DNA of 6,498 nt from Alphaproteobacteria bacterium (GCA_030040495.1 JASHTP010000156.1:1-6498), one strand, 5' to 3'. Positions 1-4,887 are shown, counted from the first letter of the stretch. Numbers and translations: made by a program. The notes: a model not told the origin generated them from the sequence alone.

Positions 1-748
1 CCACCGTGCCCGTGACATGCGCCGCCGGCACGGCAAGCAGCGCGCGGTCGCCGGGCCTGAGTCCCATGCAGCGGGTGAAATGGATGGCGGAATGGACGAT
101 GTTGAGATGGCTCAGCATCGCGCCTTTGGGCTTGCCGGTGGTGCCGGAGGTGTAGAGGATGATGGCGGTGTCCTCTTCGCCGACCGTCGCTTCGGGCGGC
201 GGCGCGGCGGGCGCGAGCAAGGCGGCGACCGGCTCCGCCCCGGCACTATCTTCGCCGACGACGGCGCGCAGCCTCAGCGCCGGCACCGCGGCCGCTTCCG
301 GCAGGTTCCGGGCGAACTCGCTGTCGAAGATCAGCGCCGCGGCCTCGCTGTCGTTCAGGAGATATTCCAGCTCCGGCCCTTTCTGGCGCGTGCCGATCGG
401 CATGGCGACGGCGCCGAGACGGGCGCAGGCGAGAAGGACGATTAGGAACTCCGGGCAATTGCCGAGCAGCAGCGCCACGCGCTCGCCGGCGCGGATGCCG
501 CGCTCCGCAAGATTGCCGGCCATGGCGTCGACGAGACGGTCGAGTTCGGCATAAGTAAGGCGGCGTTCGCCGGCGACCAGCGCCTCCTCGCCGGCGCGGC
601 GTGCGAGAGTGGCGCGGAAGAGCGCGTCGATGCTGGGCGGCCGTTCGGCAAAGCAGCGGAAGCGGCGGCCGCCGAAATGGCGCTCGGGACGGATCGCGCC
701 GCCTGCGCCTTCGGCAGGCCAGAAGCGATCTTGGAGCATGGCTGTCAT
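1..748 (-). CDS. Acyl-CoA synthetase / class I adenylate-forming enzyme (N-terminal part, runs off left edge)
   Basis: The frame is open from an ATG at 748 to the window edge, giving 249 complete codons with no stop. Enzymes of this family activate a carboxylic acid with ATP to an acyl-adenylate and then transfer it to CoA in the cytoplasm. The diagnostic phosphate-binding loop YTSGTTGKPKG is seen at residues 199-209, followed by MLSH. A PxxHVTG segment (241-247) matches the A4-type motif. Earlier, LTYAELD (64-70) and MPIGTRQKGPELEYLLNDSE (116-135) are typical of FadD-like fatty acyl-CoA ligases. About half of a usual 500-550 residue enzyme is present, so the C-terminal domain and substrate-defining residues lie outside. 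A second in-frame ATG at 739 is an equally good start; neither has a clear Shine-Dalgarno. It diverges from the isomerase-like gene at 774. The family call is firm, but the acyl substrate cannot be told. Confidence 0.93.
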   Translation of the reverse strand, partial: MTAMLQDRFWPAEGAGGAIRPERHFGGRRFRCFAERPPSIDALFRATLARRAGEEALVAGERRLTYAELDRLVDAMAGNLAERGIRAGERVALLLGNCPEFLIVLLACARLGAVAMPIGTRQKGPELEYLLNDSEAAALIFDSEFARNLPEAAAVPALRLRAVVGEDSAGAEPVAALLAPAAPPPEATVGEEDTAIILYTSGTTGKPKGAMLSHLNIVHSAIHFTRCMGLRPGDRALLAVPAAHVTGTV

Positions 749-773
749 GGCGCGGCTACGATAAGGTTTCGCT
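749..773. promoter_or_regulatory. Very short divergent gap between two start codons
   Basis: Only 25 bases separate the ATG of the minus-strand ligase (748) from the ATG of the plus-strand isomerase-like gene (774). The gap contains AAGG at 764-767, a modest ribosome binding site for the plus gene. It is too short for two complete non-overlapping promoters, so each promoter must lie partly inside the opposite gene, or one start is further downstream. No clear -35/-10 pair is visible in it. Confidence 0.4.
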
Positions 774-1430
774 ATGAAAGAGGCGAGCGGCAATGCGACG
801 GCGATCGAGTTCTGGTACGAGTTCGCCAGCCCCTACGCCTATGTCGCGGCGTCGCGCATCGAAGGTCTGGCGGCGGGCAAGCCGATCCGCATCGATTGGC
901 GGCCGTTCCTGCTCGGCCCGATCTTCAAGGCGCGCCCCCATGACAGCTCGCCCTACCAGAATCCGAGCCCGGCGCAGCGCCGCTATCGCTGGCGCGACGT
1001 CCAGCGCCTCTGCCACGGCGCGGGCCTGCCGCTGCGCACCCCTTCCGCCTATCCGCGCAACGGGCTCATCGCCGCCCGCGTCGCGCTCATCGCCATCGAC
1101 GAGGGTTGGGGGCCGGACTTCACGCGCGCCGCCTACCGCGCCAACTTCGCCGAAGATCGCGAAATCGGCGACGAAGCGGTGATCGGCGCCGTCATCGCCG
1201 AGCTCGGCCGCGACGCGGGGCCGGTGCTGGCGCACGCGCAAAGCCCCGCCAACAAGGCACGCCTATTCGCCCAAGTCGAAGCGGCGGTCGCGCGCGGGGT
1301 CTTTGGCGCGCCGAGCATGTTGGTCGGCGGCGAGCTCTTCTGGGGCAACGACCGGCTCGAGCAGGCGATCGCCTGGGCGCTTGCCCCGCCCCACCTGCCG
1401 CCCCTGCCGCAAGCAGGAAGGCTGGCCTGA
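774..1430 (+). CDS. 2-hydroxychromene-2-carboxylate isomerase / DsbA-like (kappa-GST fold) family protein
   Basis: This is a 218-residue protein, close to the usual 200-220 of the HCCA isomerase family. These are thioredoxin-fold enzymes that use glutathione to isomerise 2-hydroxychromene-2-carboxylate in naphthalene-type ring degradation; many relatives act on unknown substrates. Seen in the sequence: FWYEFASPYAYVA (residues 13-25), with the family Ser19-Pro20-Tyr21 where the catalytic Ser and glutathione contact lie; RPFLLGPIFK (43-52); and GVFGAPSMLVGGELFWGNDR (175-194), with the cis-Pro (180) loop and the characteristic WGNDRLE ending. There is no CxxC, so it is not a disulfide oxidoreductase, and no signal peptide, so it is cytoplasmic. 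AAGG a few bases upstream supports the ATG at 774. A divergent acyl-CoA ligase suggests an aromatic or fatty acid catabolic setting, but no other degradation genes are visible. The fold is certain; the exact reaction is not. Confidence 0.9.
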   Translation: MKEASGNATAIEFWYEFASPYAYVAASRIEGLAAGKPIRIDWRPFLLGPIFKARPHDSSPYQNPSPAQRRYRWRDVQRLCHGAGLPLRTPSAYPRNGLIAARVALIAIDEGWGPDFTRAAYRANFAEDREIGDEAVIGAVIAELGRDAGPVLAHAQSPANKARLFAQVEAAVARGVFGAPSMLVGGELFWGNDRLEQAIAWALAPPHLPPLPQAGRLA

Positions 1431-1438
1431 GACAGGGC

Positions 1439-1467
1439 TTGTTCCTGTTTTGTTCTTTTGCTAGCCT
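1439..1467 (+). promoter_or_regulatory. Sigma70-like promoter of the 35-codon gene
   Basis: A -35-like TTGTTC (1439-1444) and a -10-like TAGCCT (1462-1467) are separated by exactly 17 bases. The -35 and most of the spacer are occupied by the LexA box, so LexA binding would block RNA polymerase. Transcription would start near 1474, leaving a leader of about 26 bases that contains the ribosome binding site. The -10 is only a partial match. Confidence 0.6.
1441..1455 (+). promoter_or_regulatory. LexA (SOS) box, GTTC-N7-GTTC
   Basis: The sequence shows GTTC (1441-1444), a T-rich 7-base spacer CTGTTTT (1445-1451) and GTTC (1452-1455). This direct-repeat half-site arrangement with exactly seven bases between is the known LexA operator of alphaproteobacteria (recA, lexA and imuA promoters in Caulobacter, Rhodobacter and rhizobia). 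It is AT-rich against a very GC-rich background and sits at the -35 and spacer of a promoter 45 bases upstream of a start codon, which is a repressing position. The exact match and the placement together make a chance hit unlikely. Confidence 0.8.
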
Positions 1468-1483
1468 CCTTCGGTCAAGGCGC

Positions 1484-1492
1484 AGAAGGAGG
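1484..1492 (+). promoter_or_regulatory. Strong Shine-Dalgarno that fixes the start at 1500
   Basis: AGAAGGAGG is nearly a full complement of the 16S rRNA 3' end, with a 7-base spacer to the ATG. It is the strongest ribosome binding site in the window and is the main evidence that the short frame after it is translated. Confidence 0.85.
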
Positions 1493-1499
1493 CAGTCCC

Positions 1500-1607
1500 A
1501 TGCCGGCAAAAACGCAGGCGAAAGCGCAGGAAAGAGGGCTCGACGCGCAAGGCGCGCTGATCCTGGCGGTCGGCTGGATCGCCGCTTTGTGGATCACGCT
1601 GACTTGA
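1500..1607 (+). CDS. Putative SOS-regulated single-pass membrane microprotein (35 aa)
   Basis: A 35-codon frame runs from ATG 1500 to TGA 1607. Residues 1-18 are polar and mostly basic (MPAKTQAKAQERGL at the start, with three Lys/Arg before one acidic pair). Residues 19-35, ALILAVGWIAALWITLT shifted by one, form one hydrophobic helix with two Trp, running to the C terminus. The expected topology is N-in with a single inner-membrane span and almost no periplasmic tail. The frame has its own promoter, a LexA box and an excellent Shine-Dalgarno, so it should be induced by DNA damage. Known SOS microproteins with this design include SidA of Caulobacter, a 29-residue inner-membrane protein that blocks division through the FtsW/FtsN complex. 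A similar role here is an inference from size, topology and regulation, not from sequence similarity. It could instead be a type I toxin-like peptide or another SOS membrane peptide. Confidence 0.75.
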   Translation: MPAKTQAKAQERGLDAQGALILAVGWIAALWITLT

Positions 1608-1666
1608 GGGCGAGCGGTCTGCGGCCTCGGCCGACTTCACGGTCACGGCCGGGTATGCGGATGAAA
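1608..1666. other. Short spacer between convergent genes
   Basis: This is the spacer downstream of the microprotein stop and beyond the receiver's hairpin. It contains repeated CGGCC/GGCCG units able to form short hairpins, but there is no T-run and no open frame with a ribosome binding site. Nothing further is recognised. Confidence 0.4.
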
Positions 1667-1696
1667 GCGGCGGCGCGCTTTAGCCAGCGCCGCCGC
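1667..1696 (-). terminator. GC-rich hairpin at the 3' end of the receiver gene (possible terminator)
   Basis: A perfect 10-bp inverted repeat has arms at 1667-1676 (GCGGCGGCGC) and 1687-1696 (GCGCCGCCGC) and a 10-base loop that contains the stop codon of the minus-strand receiver gene. Read on the minus strand, the stem is followed by TTT and then mixed bases, so the T tract is weak. On the plus strand no T tract follows. It could stop transcription from the receiver gene and protect its mRNA end, and may act in both directions between these convergent genes. Confidence 0.4.
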
Positions 1697-2126
1697 CCTC
1701 CCGTCCGAGCTGCGCCAGCGCCTGCTGCAGCGCGTTGAAGAGCTGGCTCGGACGCAGCGGCTTTTCGACATAGCCGAGCGCCCCGGCATCGCCGGCGGGC
1801 GCCGTCGCCTCTCCGGCGGGACCGAGGAAAAGCGCCGGCAGGCCGAAGCGGCGGCCGAGCTGGAGCGCGGTTTGGCGCCCGTCCAACGGACCCGCCAGCG
1901 CAAGATCGACGAGCACGAGATCGCAGCGCGCGGCGCCGGCGAGCAGCACCGCCTCCGCGCCCGACGAGGCGATGCCGGCGACGGCGAAGCCGGCGGCCTC
2001 GAGCAGTTGCTGGATGTGGGTCGCGAGCAACGTTTCGTCCGCGACGATGAGGAGGGAGACCGCACGGCGGGCGGCGCCGTCCGGGCTCTGCGGACAGCCG
2101 GCACCGCGCTCGGCGCAGCGCCTCAT
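1680..2126 (-). CDS. Stand-alone response regulator receiver protein, degenerate active site
   Basis: This is a 148-residue protein made of one CheY-like receiver domain (about residues 23-140) with no output domain. Seen: SLLIVADETLL (24-34, first strand and acid pocket), DLVLVDLALAGPLDG (69-83) with the phosphoacceptor Asp74, and GYVEKPLRP (118-126) with the conserved Lys122. Two positions are unusual: the first acidic-pocket residue is Ala29 (normally Asp/Glu), and the conserved Ser/Thr after strand 4 is Gly102 (LPALFLGPAGE). An AAGGGAG ribosome binding site on the minus strand (2139-2133) lies 6 bases before the ATG, supporting this start and a somewhat long N-terminal tail (1-22). It diverges from the two-component operon at 2192, so it may be a phosphate sink, an adaptor or a phosphorylation-independent partner of that system. 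The receiver fold is clear; the partner is an inference. Confidence 0.88.
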   Translation of the reverse strand: MRRCAERGAGCPQSPDGAARRAVSLLIVADETLLATHIQQLLEAAGFAVAGIASSGAEAVLLAGAARCDLVLVDLALAGPLDGRQTALQLGRRFGLPALFLGPAGEATAPAGDAGALGYVEKPLRPSQLFNALQQALAQLGREGGGAG

Positions 2127-2191
2127 GCGCCGCTCCCTTCCCCTTCCGCCCCCGGCGCGCTGCGGCTATGGTCTTGGGGGAAACAGGTGGC
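2127..2191. promoter_or_regulatory. Divergent intergenic region between the receiver gene and the two-component operon
   Basis: These 65 bases separate the divergent starts at 2126 and 2192. They include the receiver's ribosome binding site (2133-2139) and a weak one for the response regulator (AGGTGG at 2185-2190, very close to its ATG; GGGGGA further up at 2176-2181). Both promoters must lie here or inside the gene starts. No confident -35/-10 pair or operator repeat is seen, but this is where autoregulation by the OmpR-type regulator would be expected. Confidence 0.4.
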
Positions 2192-2866
2192 ATGAAGCTT
2201 CTGGTCATCGAGGACGATCGCGAGGCGGCGGCCTATATCGCCAAAGGGCTCTCCGAAAGCGGCTATGTCGTCGACCAGGCCGCCGAGGGCCGCAACGGGC
2301 TCTTCATGGCGAGCTCGGGAAACTATGACGCGCTCATCGTCGACCGGATGCTGCCCGGGATGGACGGGCTCGCGCTCATCGCCGCGCTGCGCGCCGCCGA
2401 AGTGCGCACGCCGGTGCTGATCCTGAGCGCGCTCGGCGCCGTCGACGACCGGGTCAAGGGGCTGCGCGCCGGTGGCGACGACTATCTCGTCAAGCCGTTC
2501 GCCTTCCGCGAGCTGCTCGCCCGGATCGAGGCCCTGCTGCGGCGCGGCAGCGGCAGTGCCGCGGCCACGAAGCTCCGGGTCGGCGACCTCGAGATGGATC
2601 TGCTGACCCGCGGCGTGGCGCGCGGCGGCCAGGAGATCGAGCTCCTGCCGCGCGAGTTCCGCCTGCTCGAGTTCCTCATGCGCCATGCCGGCCAGGTGGT
2701 GACGCGCACCATGCTGCTGGAGAATGTCTGGGATTATCATTTCGACCCGCAGACCAACGTCATCGACGTGCATGTGAGCCGGCTTCGGCAGAAGATCGAC
2801 AAGGGCTTCGCCAAGCCGCTGCTGCACACGGTGCGCGGCGCCGGCTATTGCCTGCGCCCGGAATAG
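2192..2866 (+). CDS. OmpR/PhoB-family response regulator transcription factor
   Basis: The protein has 224 residues, the standard length. The N-terminal receiver (1-115) has MKLLVIEDD with acidic-pocket Asp8/Asp9 (and Glu7), phosphoacceptor Asp51 in DALIVDRMLPGMDG, Ser79 in LILSALG, and Lys101 in YLVKPFAFREL. The C-terminal winged-helix DNA-binding domain (about 126-224) shows LLPREFRLLEFLMRHAGQVV, the recognition-helix region NVIDVHVSRLRQKID and the closing TVRGAGYCLRPE hairpin. It acts as a cytoplasmic regulator that binds promoter repeats when phosphorylated by its kinase. The ATG at 2192 was chosen because the receiver starts at once there; an upstream in-frame ATG at 2168 would add 8 residues lacking family features. 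The kinase gene follows after 10 bases, so they are co-transcribed. Residue pattern is closest to the CusR/QseB-like subgroup, but the signal and target genes are unknown. Confidence 0.95.
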   Translation: MKLLVIEDDREAAAYIAKGLSESGYVVDQAAEGRNGLFMASSGNYDALIVDRMLPGMDGLALIAALRAAEVRTPVLILSALGAVDDRVKGLRAGGDDYLVKPFAFRELLARIEALLRRGSGSAAATKLRVGDLEMDLLTRGVARGGQEIELLPREFRLLEFLMRHAGQVVTRTMLLENVWDYHFDPQTNVIDVHVSRLRQKIDKGFAKPLLHTVRGAGYCLRPE

Positions 2867-2876
2867 CGCGGCGCCC

Positions 2877-4277
2877 ATGACCCGCCTGCTGCGCACCAAC
2901 GCCTTCCGCCTCGCGGCGCTCTATCTCGCGCTCTTCGCCGCCTCGGTGCTGGCGCTGCTCGCCTTCATCTATTTCTCCACCGCCGACTTCATCGAACGGC
3001 AGACCGAGACGACGATCGACGCGGAGATCACCGGCCTGCGCGAGGAATATGCCGACCGCGGCCTCGCTGGTCTGCTCGAGATCATCCACAGCCGCAGCAC
3101 GACGCCGCATGGCGGATCGGCGCTCTATCTCATCACCGACCCGGCGCTGCAACCGATCGCCGGCAACCTCAACGCCTGGCCGCGCGCGCGCCAGATCCGG
3201 CCGGGCTGGATCAGCTTCCCGGTCGACATCAAGACCCGCGACGGCCCGGTCTCGAGCACCGCGATCGCCTCGGTCTTCGTGCTGCATGACGGTTTCCGTC
3301 TGCTGGTCGGGCGCGATCTGCGCGACGCCTCGGCCTTCCGCGGCCGCATCACCCGCACGCTGGCCTGGGCGGCGCTGCTGACGGTGGCGCTCGGCGTCGC
3401 CGGCGGGTTGTTCATGACGCGGCACATGCTGCGCCGCGTCGAGGCGGTGAACCGCACCAGCGAGCGCATCATCCGCGGCGACCTCACCCAGCGCGTGCCG
3501 CTCACCGGCAGCGGCGACGAATTCGACCAGCTCGCCGGCAATCTCAATGCCATGCTCGACCGCATCGAGCGGCTGATGCTGGGCATGCGCCAGGTCGCCG
3601 ACAACATCGCGCACGATTTGCGCACGCCGCTGTCGCGGCTGCGCGCGCGGCTCGAAGTGACGCTGCTCGAGCGGCCGGACGCCGCGCGCTACGGCGAGGC
3701 GCTGCGCGAGACCATCGCCGAGGCCGACCATTTGCTGGCGACCTTCAACGCGCTCCTCAGCATCGCCGAGGCGGAGGCGGGCTCGCGGCGCGAGACCATG
3801 GCGGTGGTCGATCTCGCCGAGGTCGCCCGCTCGGTGGCCGAGCTCTACGAGCCCGTGGCCGACGACAAGGGGCTGGCGCTCGCCGTCGAGATCGATCCCG
3901 GCATCGCCGTCCACGGCGACCGCCATCTGCTGTCGCAGGCGATCGCCAACCTGCTCGACAATGCGCTGAAATACGCTCCCGACGGCAGGGTGACGCTGCG
4001 CGCCCGCCGCCTCGTCGGCATGGCAAGAATCGAGGTGGCGGACAGCGGCCCCGGCGTGCCGGCCGACCGGCGCGAGGCGGTGTTCGACCGCTTCGTGCGG
4101 CTCGAGAGCAGCCGCAGCACCCCAGGCAACGGCCTCGGCCTCAGCCTGGTGCGCGCCGTGGCCCGGCTCCATGGCGGCGATGCCTGGCTCGAGGACAATG
4201 AGCCCGGTCTCAGGGCGCTCTTCACCCTGCCGCTGGCCGACAGCCGCGCCCTGCCGGCGACGCGCAACGCGGCCTGA
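2877..4277 (+). CDS. HAMP-domain sensor histidine kinase, partner of the upstream regulator
   Basis: This is a 466-residue inner-membrane kinase. In order: a short basic N terminus, TM1 (about 11-33), a periplasmic sensor region (about 34-157) with no recognised ligand motif, TM2 (about 158-180), HAMP (about 181-235), a dimerisation and phosphotransfer domain with NIAHDLRTPLSRLR and phospho-His246, then the ATPase domain. The ATPase boxes are all intact: N box NLLDNALKYAP (358-368), G1 VADSGPGVP (387-395), F box VFDRFVRLE (402-410), and G2 GNGLGLSLV (417-425). The kinase should autophosphorylate and pass phosphate to Asp51 of the regulator 10 bases upstream. No strong ribosome binding site precedes the ATG, so translation is probably coupled to the regulator. 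Its last 56 bases overlap a convergent small gene. The sensed signal cannot be told; the periplasmic part has no metal-binding His/Cys cluster. Confidence 0.95.
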   Translation: MTRLLRTNAFRLAALYLALFAASVLALLAFIYFSTADFIERQTETTIDAEITGLREEYADRGLAGLLEIIHSRSTTPHGGSALYLITDPALQPIAGNLNAWPRARQIRPGWISFPVDIKTRDGPVSSTAIASVFVLHDGFRLLVGRDLRDASAFRGRITRTLAWAALLTVALGVAGGLFMTRHMLRRVEAVNRTSERIIRGDLTQRVPLTGSGDEFDQLAGNLNAMLDRIERLMLGMRQVADNIAHDLRTPLSRLRARLEVTLLERPDAARYGEALRETIAEADHLLATFNALLSIAEAEAGSRRETMAVVDLAEVARSVAELYEPVADDKGLALAVEIDPGIAVHGDRHLLSQAIANLLDNALKYAPDGRVTLRARRLVGMARIEVADSGPGVPADRREAVFDRFVRLESSRSTPGNGLGLSLVRAVARLHGGDAWLEDNEPGLRALFTLPLADSRALPATRNAA

Positions 4278-4440
4278 GCCCGGCGAAGCGTTCGGCGGGA
4301 AGCCGGCCGGCCACGTCGCTCAGCAGCGCACGCAGGCGTTTGCGGTCGGTGCCGGCGCTCAGCGTCACCGCGCCCATCATCTCGTCGCCGAGCAGCTCCT
4401 CGAGGCTCGGCTCGCAGCGCAATGGATTCCAACTTTCCAT
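4222..4440 (-). CDS. Small hypothetical protein (72 aa), convergent with the kinase
   Basis: This 72-codon frame starts at ATG 4440 with a good Shine-Dalgarno on the minus strand (GGAG at 4450-4447, 6-base spacer). Its first 52 residues look like a genuine small soluble helical protein: an acidic LEELLGDEMMGAVTLSAG stretch (13-30), then DRKRLRALLSDVAGRL (32-47), with a reasonable hydrophobic spacing of Leu and Val. Small proteins of this general look (a short 'LLxDxxxxAVM...D...LRxLLxxVAxRL' pattern) occur in alphaproteobacteria without known function; this resemblance is from memory and is not proof of family. The last 20 residues or so are Arg/Pro/Gly/Cys-rich and fall on the antisense of the kinase end, so the tail may be a non-conserved extension. 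It fills the 163 bases after the kinase that otherwise lack a gene. No function can be assigned. Confidence 0.65.
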   Translation of the reverse strand: MESWNPLRCEPSLEELLGDEMMGAVTLSAGTDRKRLRALLSDVAGRLPAERFAGLRPRCASPAGRGCRPAAG

Positions 4441-4541
4441 CGTCTTCTCCCGTAGCGGACCGGGAGGATGGTGCGGGCGAAGCTTGGCCGATTTGTGGCA
4501 ACCCCGGGTTCTTTTATCGGCATTTTCGCCGTGCCAGCGGC

Positions 4542-4569
4542 CGACGGGCCCTCGCGGCCGGGCCCGTCG
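4542..4569. repeat. Perfect 10-bp inverted repeat (hairpin)
   Basis: Arms CGACGGGCCC (4542-4551) and GGGCCCGTCG (4560-4569) flank an 8-base loop. The stem is very stable. There is no T tract on either side within a few bases, so it is not a classical intrinsic terminator, although it lies between divergent transcription units and could still stall RNA polymerase or act as a structural element. Confidence 0.5.
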
Positions 4570-4678
4570 CCTCCGGCGCCGAAGCGTTACCTCCGGCGGC
4601 TATCCGGCGCGGTGGGGATGCGGGGCGCGCTCGAGATCCCGCACGCTTCTGGCGCTGGCCCCTCGCCGACCGGCTTCA

Positions 4679-4692
4679 CCGGCCGCGGCCGG
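4679..4692. repeat. 14-bp perfect palindrome
   Basis: CCGGCCGCGGCCGG reads the same on both strands. It sits about 70 bases upstream of the -35 of the transporter promoter, a distance at which an activator or repressor dimer could bind. In DNA this rich in GC such palindromes also arise by chance, so a regulatory role is only a possibility. Confidence 0.3.
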
Positions 4693-4759
4693 ACTCGTGA
4701 TGTGGGCTCGCGACGGGCGAATCGCCAGCCGATTCCGCGCGGCCCCGGTGCAGTAAGGT

Positions 4760-4787
4760 TTGACGGCAAGGGGCCGATGTCTATAAG
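4760..4787 (+). promoter_or_regulatory. Sigma70-like promoter of the ABC transporter operon
   Basis: A -35 TTGACG (4760-4765; one mismatch to TTGACA) and a -10 TATAAG (4782-4787; one mismatch to TATAAT) are separated by 16 bases. This is the best promoter match in the window and stands out as an AT-rich island. Transcription would start near 4794, giving a leader of about 94 bases before the solute-binding protein gene. Confidence 0.7.
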
Positions 4788-4803
4788 CTATCCTCGCCAG
4801 CAA

Positions 4804-4841
4804 AAGAAGCAGAAAGCTACGCTGGCCCAACAAGAAGCAGA
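4804..4841 (+). repeat. Two direct copies of AAGAAGCAGA in the transporter leader
   Basis: The 10-base sequence AAGAAGCAGA occurs at 4804-4813 and again at 4832-4841, 28 bases apart start to start, just downstream of the predicted transcription start. The A-rich repeats contrast with the GC-rich surroundings. They could be operator half-sites roughly 2.7 helical turns apart, a leader-RNA element bound by a protein or small RNA, or a chance duplication. Confidence 0.4.
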
Positions 4842-4871
4842 GCGATCGGCGCAACGGCGCCAACACCCAAC

Positions 4872-4881
4872 GGGGAGGGAG
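4872..4881 (+). promoter_or_regulatory. Ribosome binding site that sets the start of the solute-binding protein
   Basis: GGGGAGGGAG lies 6-9 bases before the ATG at 4888, with the core GGAGG at 4874-4878. It supports 4888 over the far-upstream in-frame ATG at 4468; the ATG at 4894 is a second possibility but is further from the core. Confidence 0.75.
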
Positions 4882-4887
4882 ACGGCC

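Larger units (their letters stand above)
4441..4887. other. 447-base region without a convincing gene
   Basis: This region holds the upstream area of the small minus-strand gene on its left and the promoter and leader of the transporter operon on its right. The middle (about 4500-4740) is very GC-rich with hairpins and a palindrome but no tRNA-like or rRNA-like structure, no IS ends and no frame with both a ribosome binding site and protein-like composition. The solute-binding protein frame stays open upstream to an ATG at 4468, but that 140-residue extension is Arg/Pro/Gly-rich and would bury the Tat signal, so it is taken as non-coding. Confidence 0.6.

Noticed and set aside
17..554. Plus-strand frames over the left edge
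   Set aside because: They are antisense to the acyl-CoA synthetase, which carries the YTSGTTGKPKG motif on the minus strand.
1106..1738. 210-codon plus-strand frame from the isomerase gene through the microprotein region
   Set aside because: It is Arg/Pro-rich and out of frame with both genes, without a ribosome binding site. It would also span the LexA-controlled promoter.
2168..2191. Upstream in-frame ATG for the response regulator
   Set aside because: It adds eight residues not typical of the family; MKLLVIEDD at 2192 is the canonical beginning of the receiver domain.
1594..2208. 204-codon minus-strand frame overlapping the receiver gene
   Set aside because: It is in another frame than the receiver. 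The product is extremely Arg/Ala/Gly-rich, whereas the receiver frame has the conserved Asp and Lys and a good ribosome binding site.
2123..2899. 258-codon minus-strand frame over the response regulator
   Set aside because: It is antisense to a complete OmpR/PhoB-type gene; no motif or plausible start signal supports it.
2760..4172. 470-codon open frame on the minus strand
   Set aside because: It lies antisense to the histidine kinase, which has every expected motif. The minus product is His/Arg/Gln/Gly-rich without recognisable domains, as expected for the antisense of GC-rich coding DNA.
4441..4760. tRNA, riboswitch, CRISPR or insertion sequence in the large gap
   Set aside because: No cloverleaf arms with a GGTTC-type T loop, no regularly spaced repeats, and no terminal inverted repeats with a transposase were found.
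4587..4769. 60-codon minus-strand frame in the gap
   Set aside because: It is Pro/Arg-rich with no ribosome binding site, and its start overlaps the transporter promoter; it has no sign of coding.
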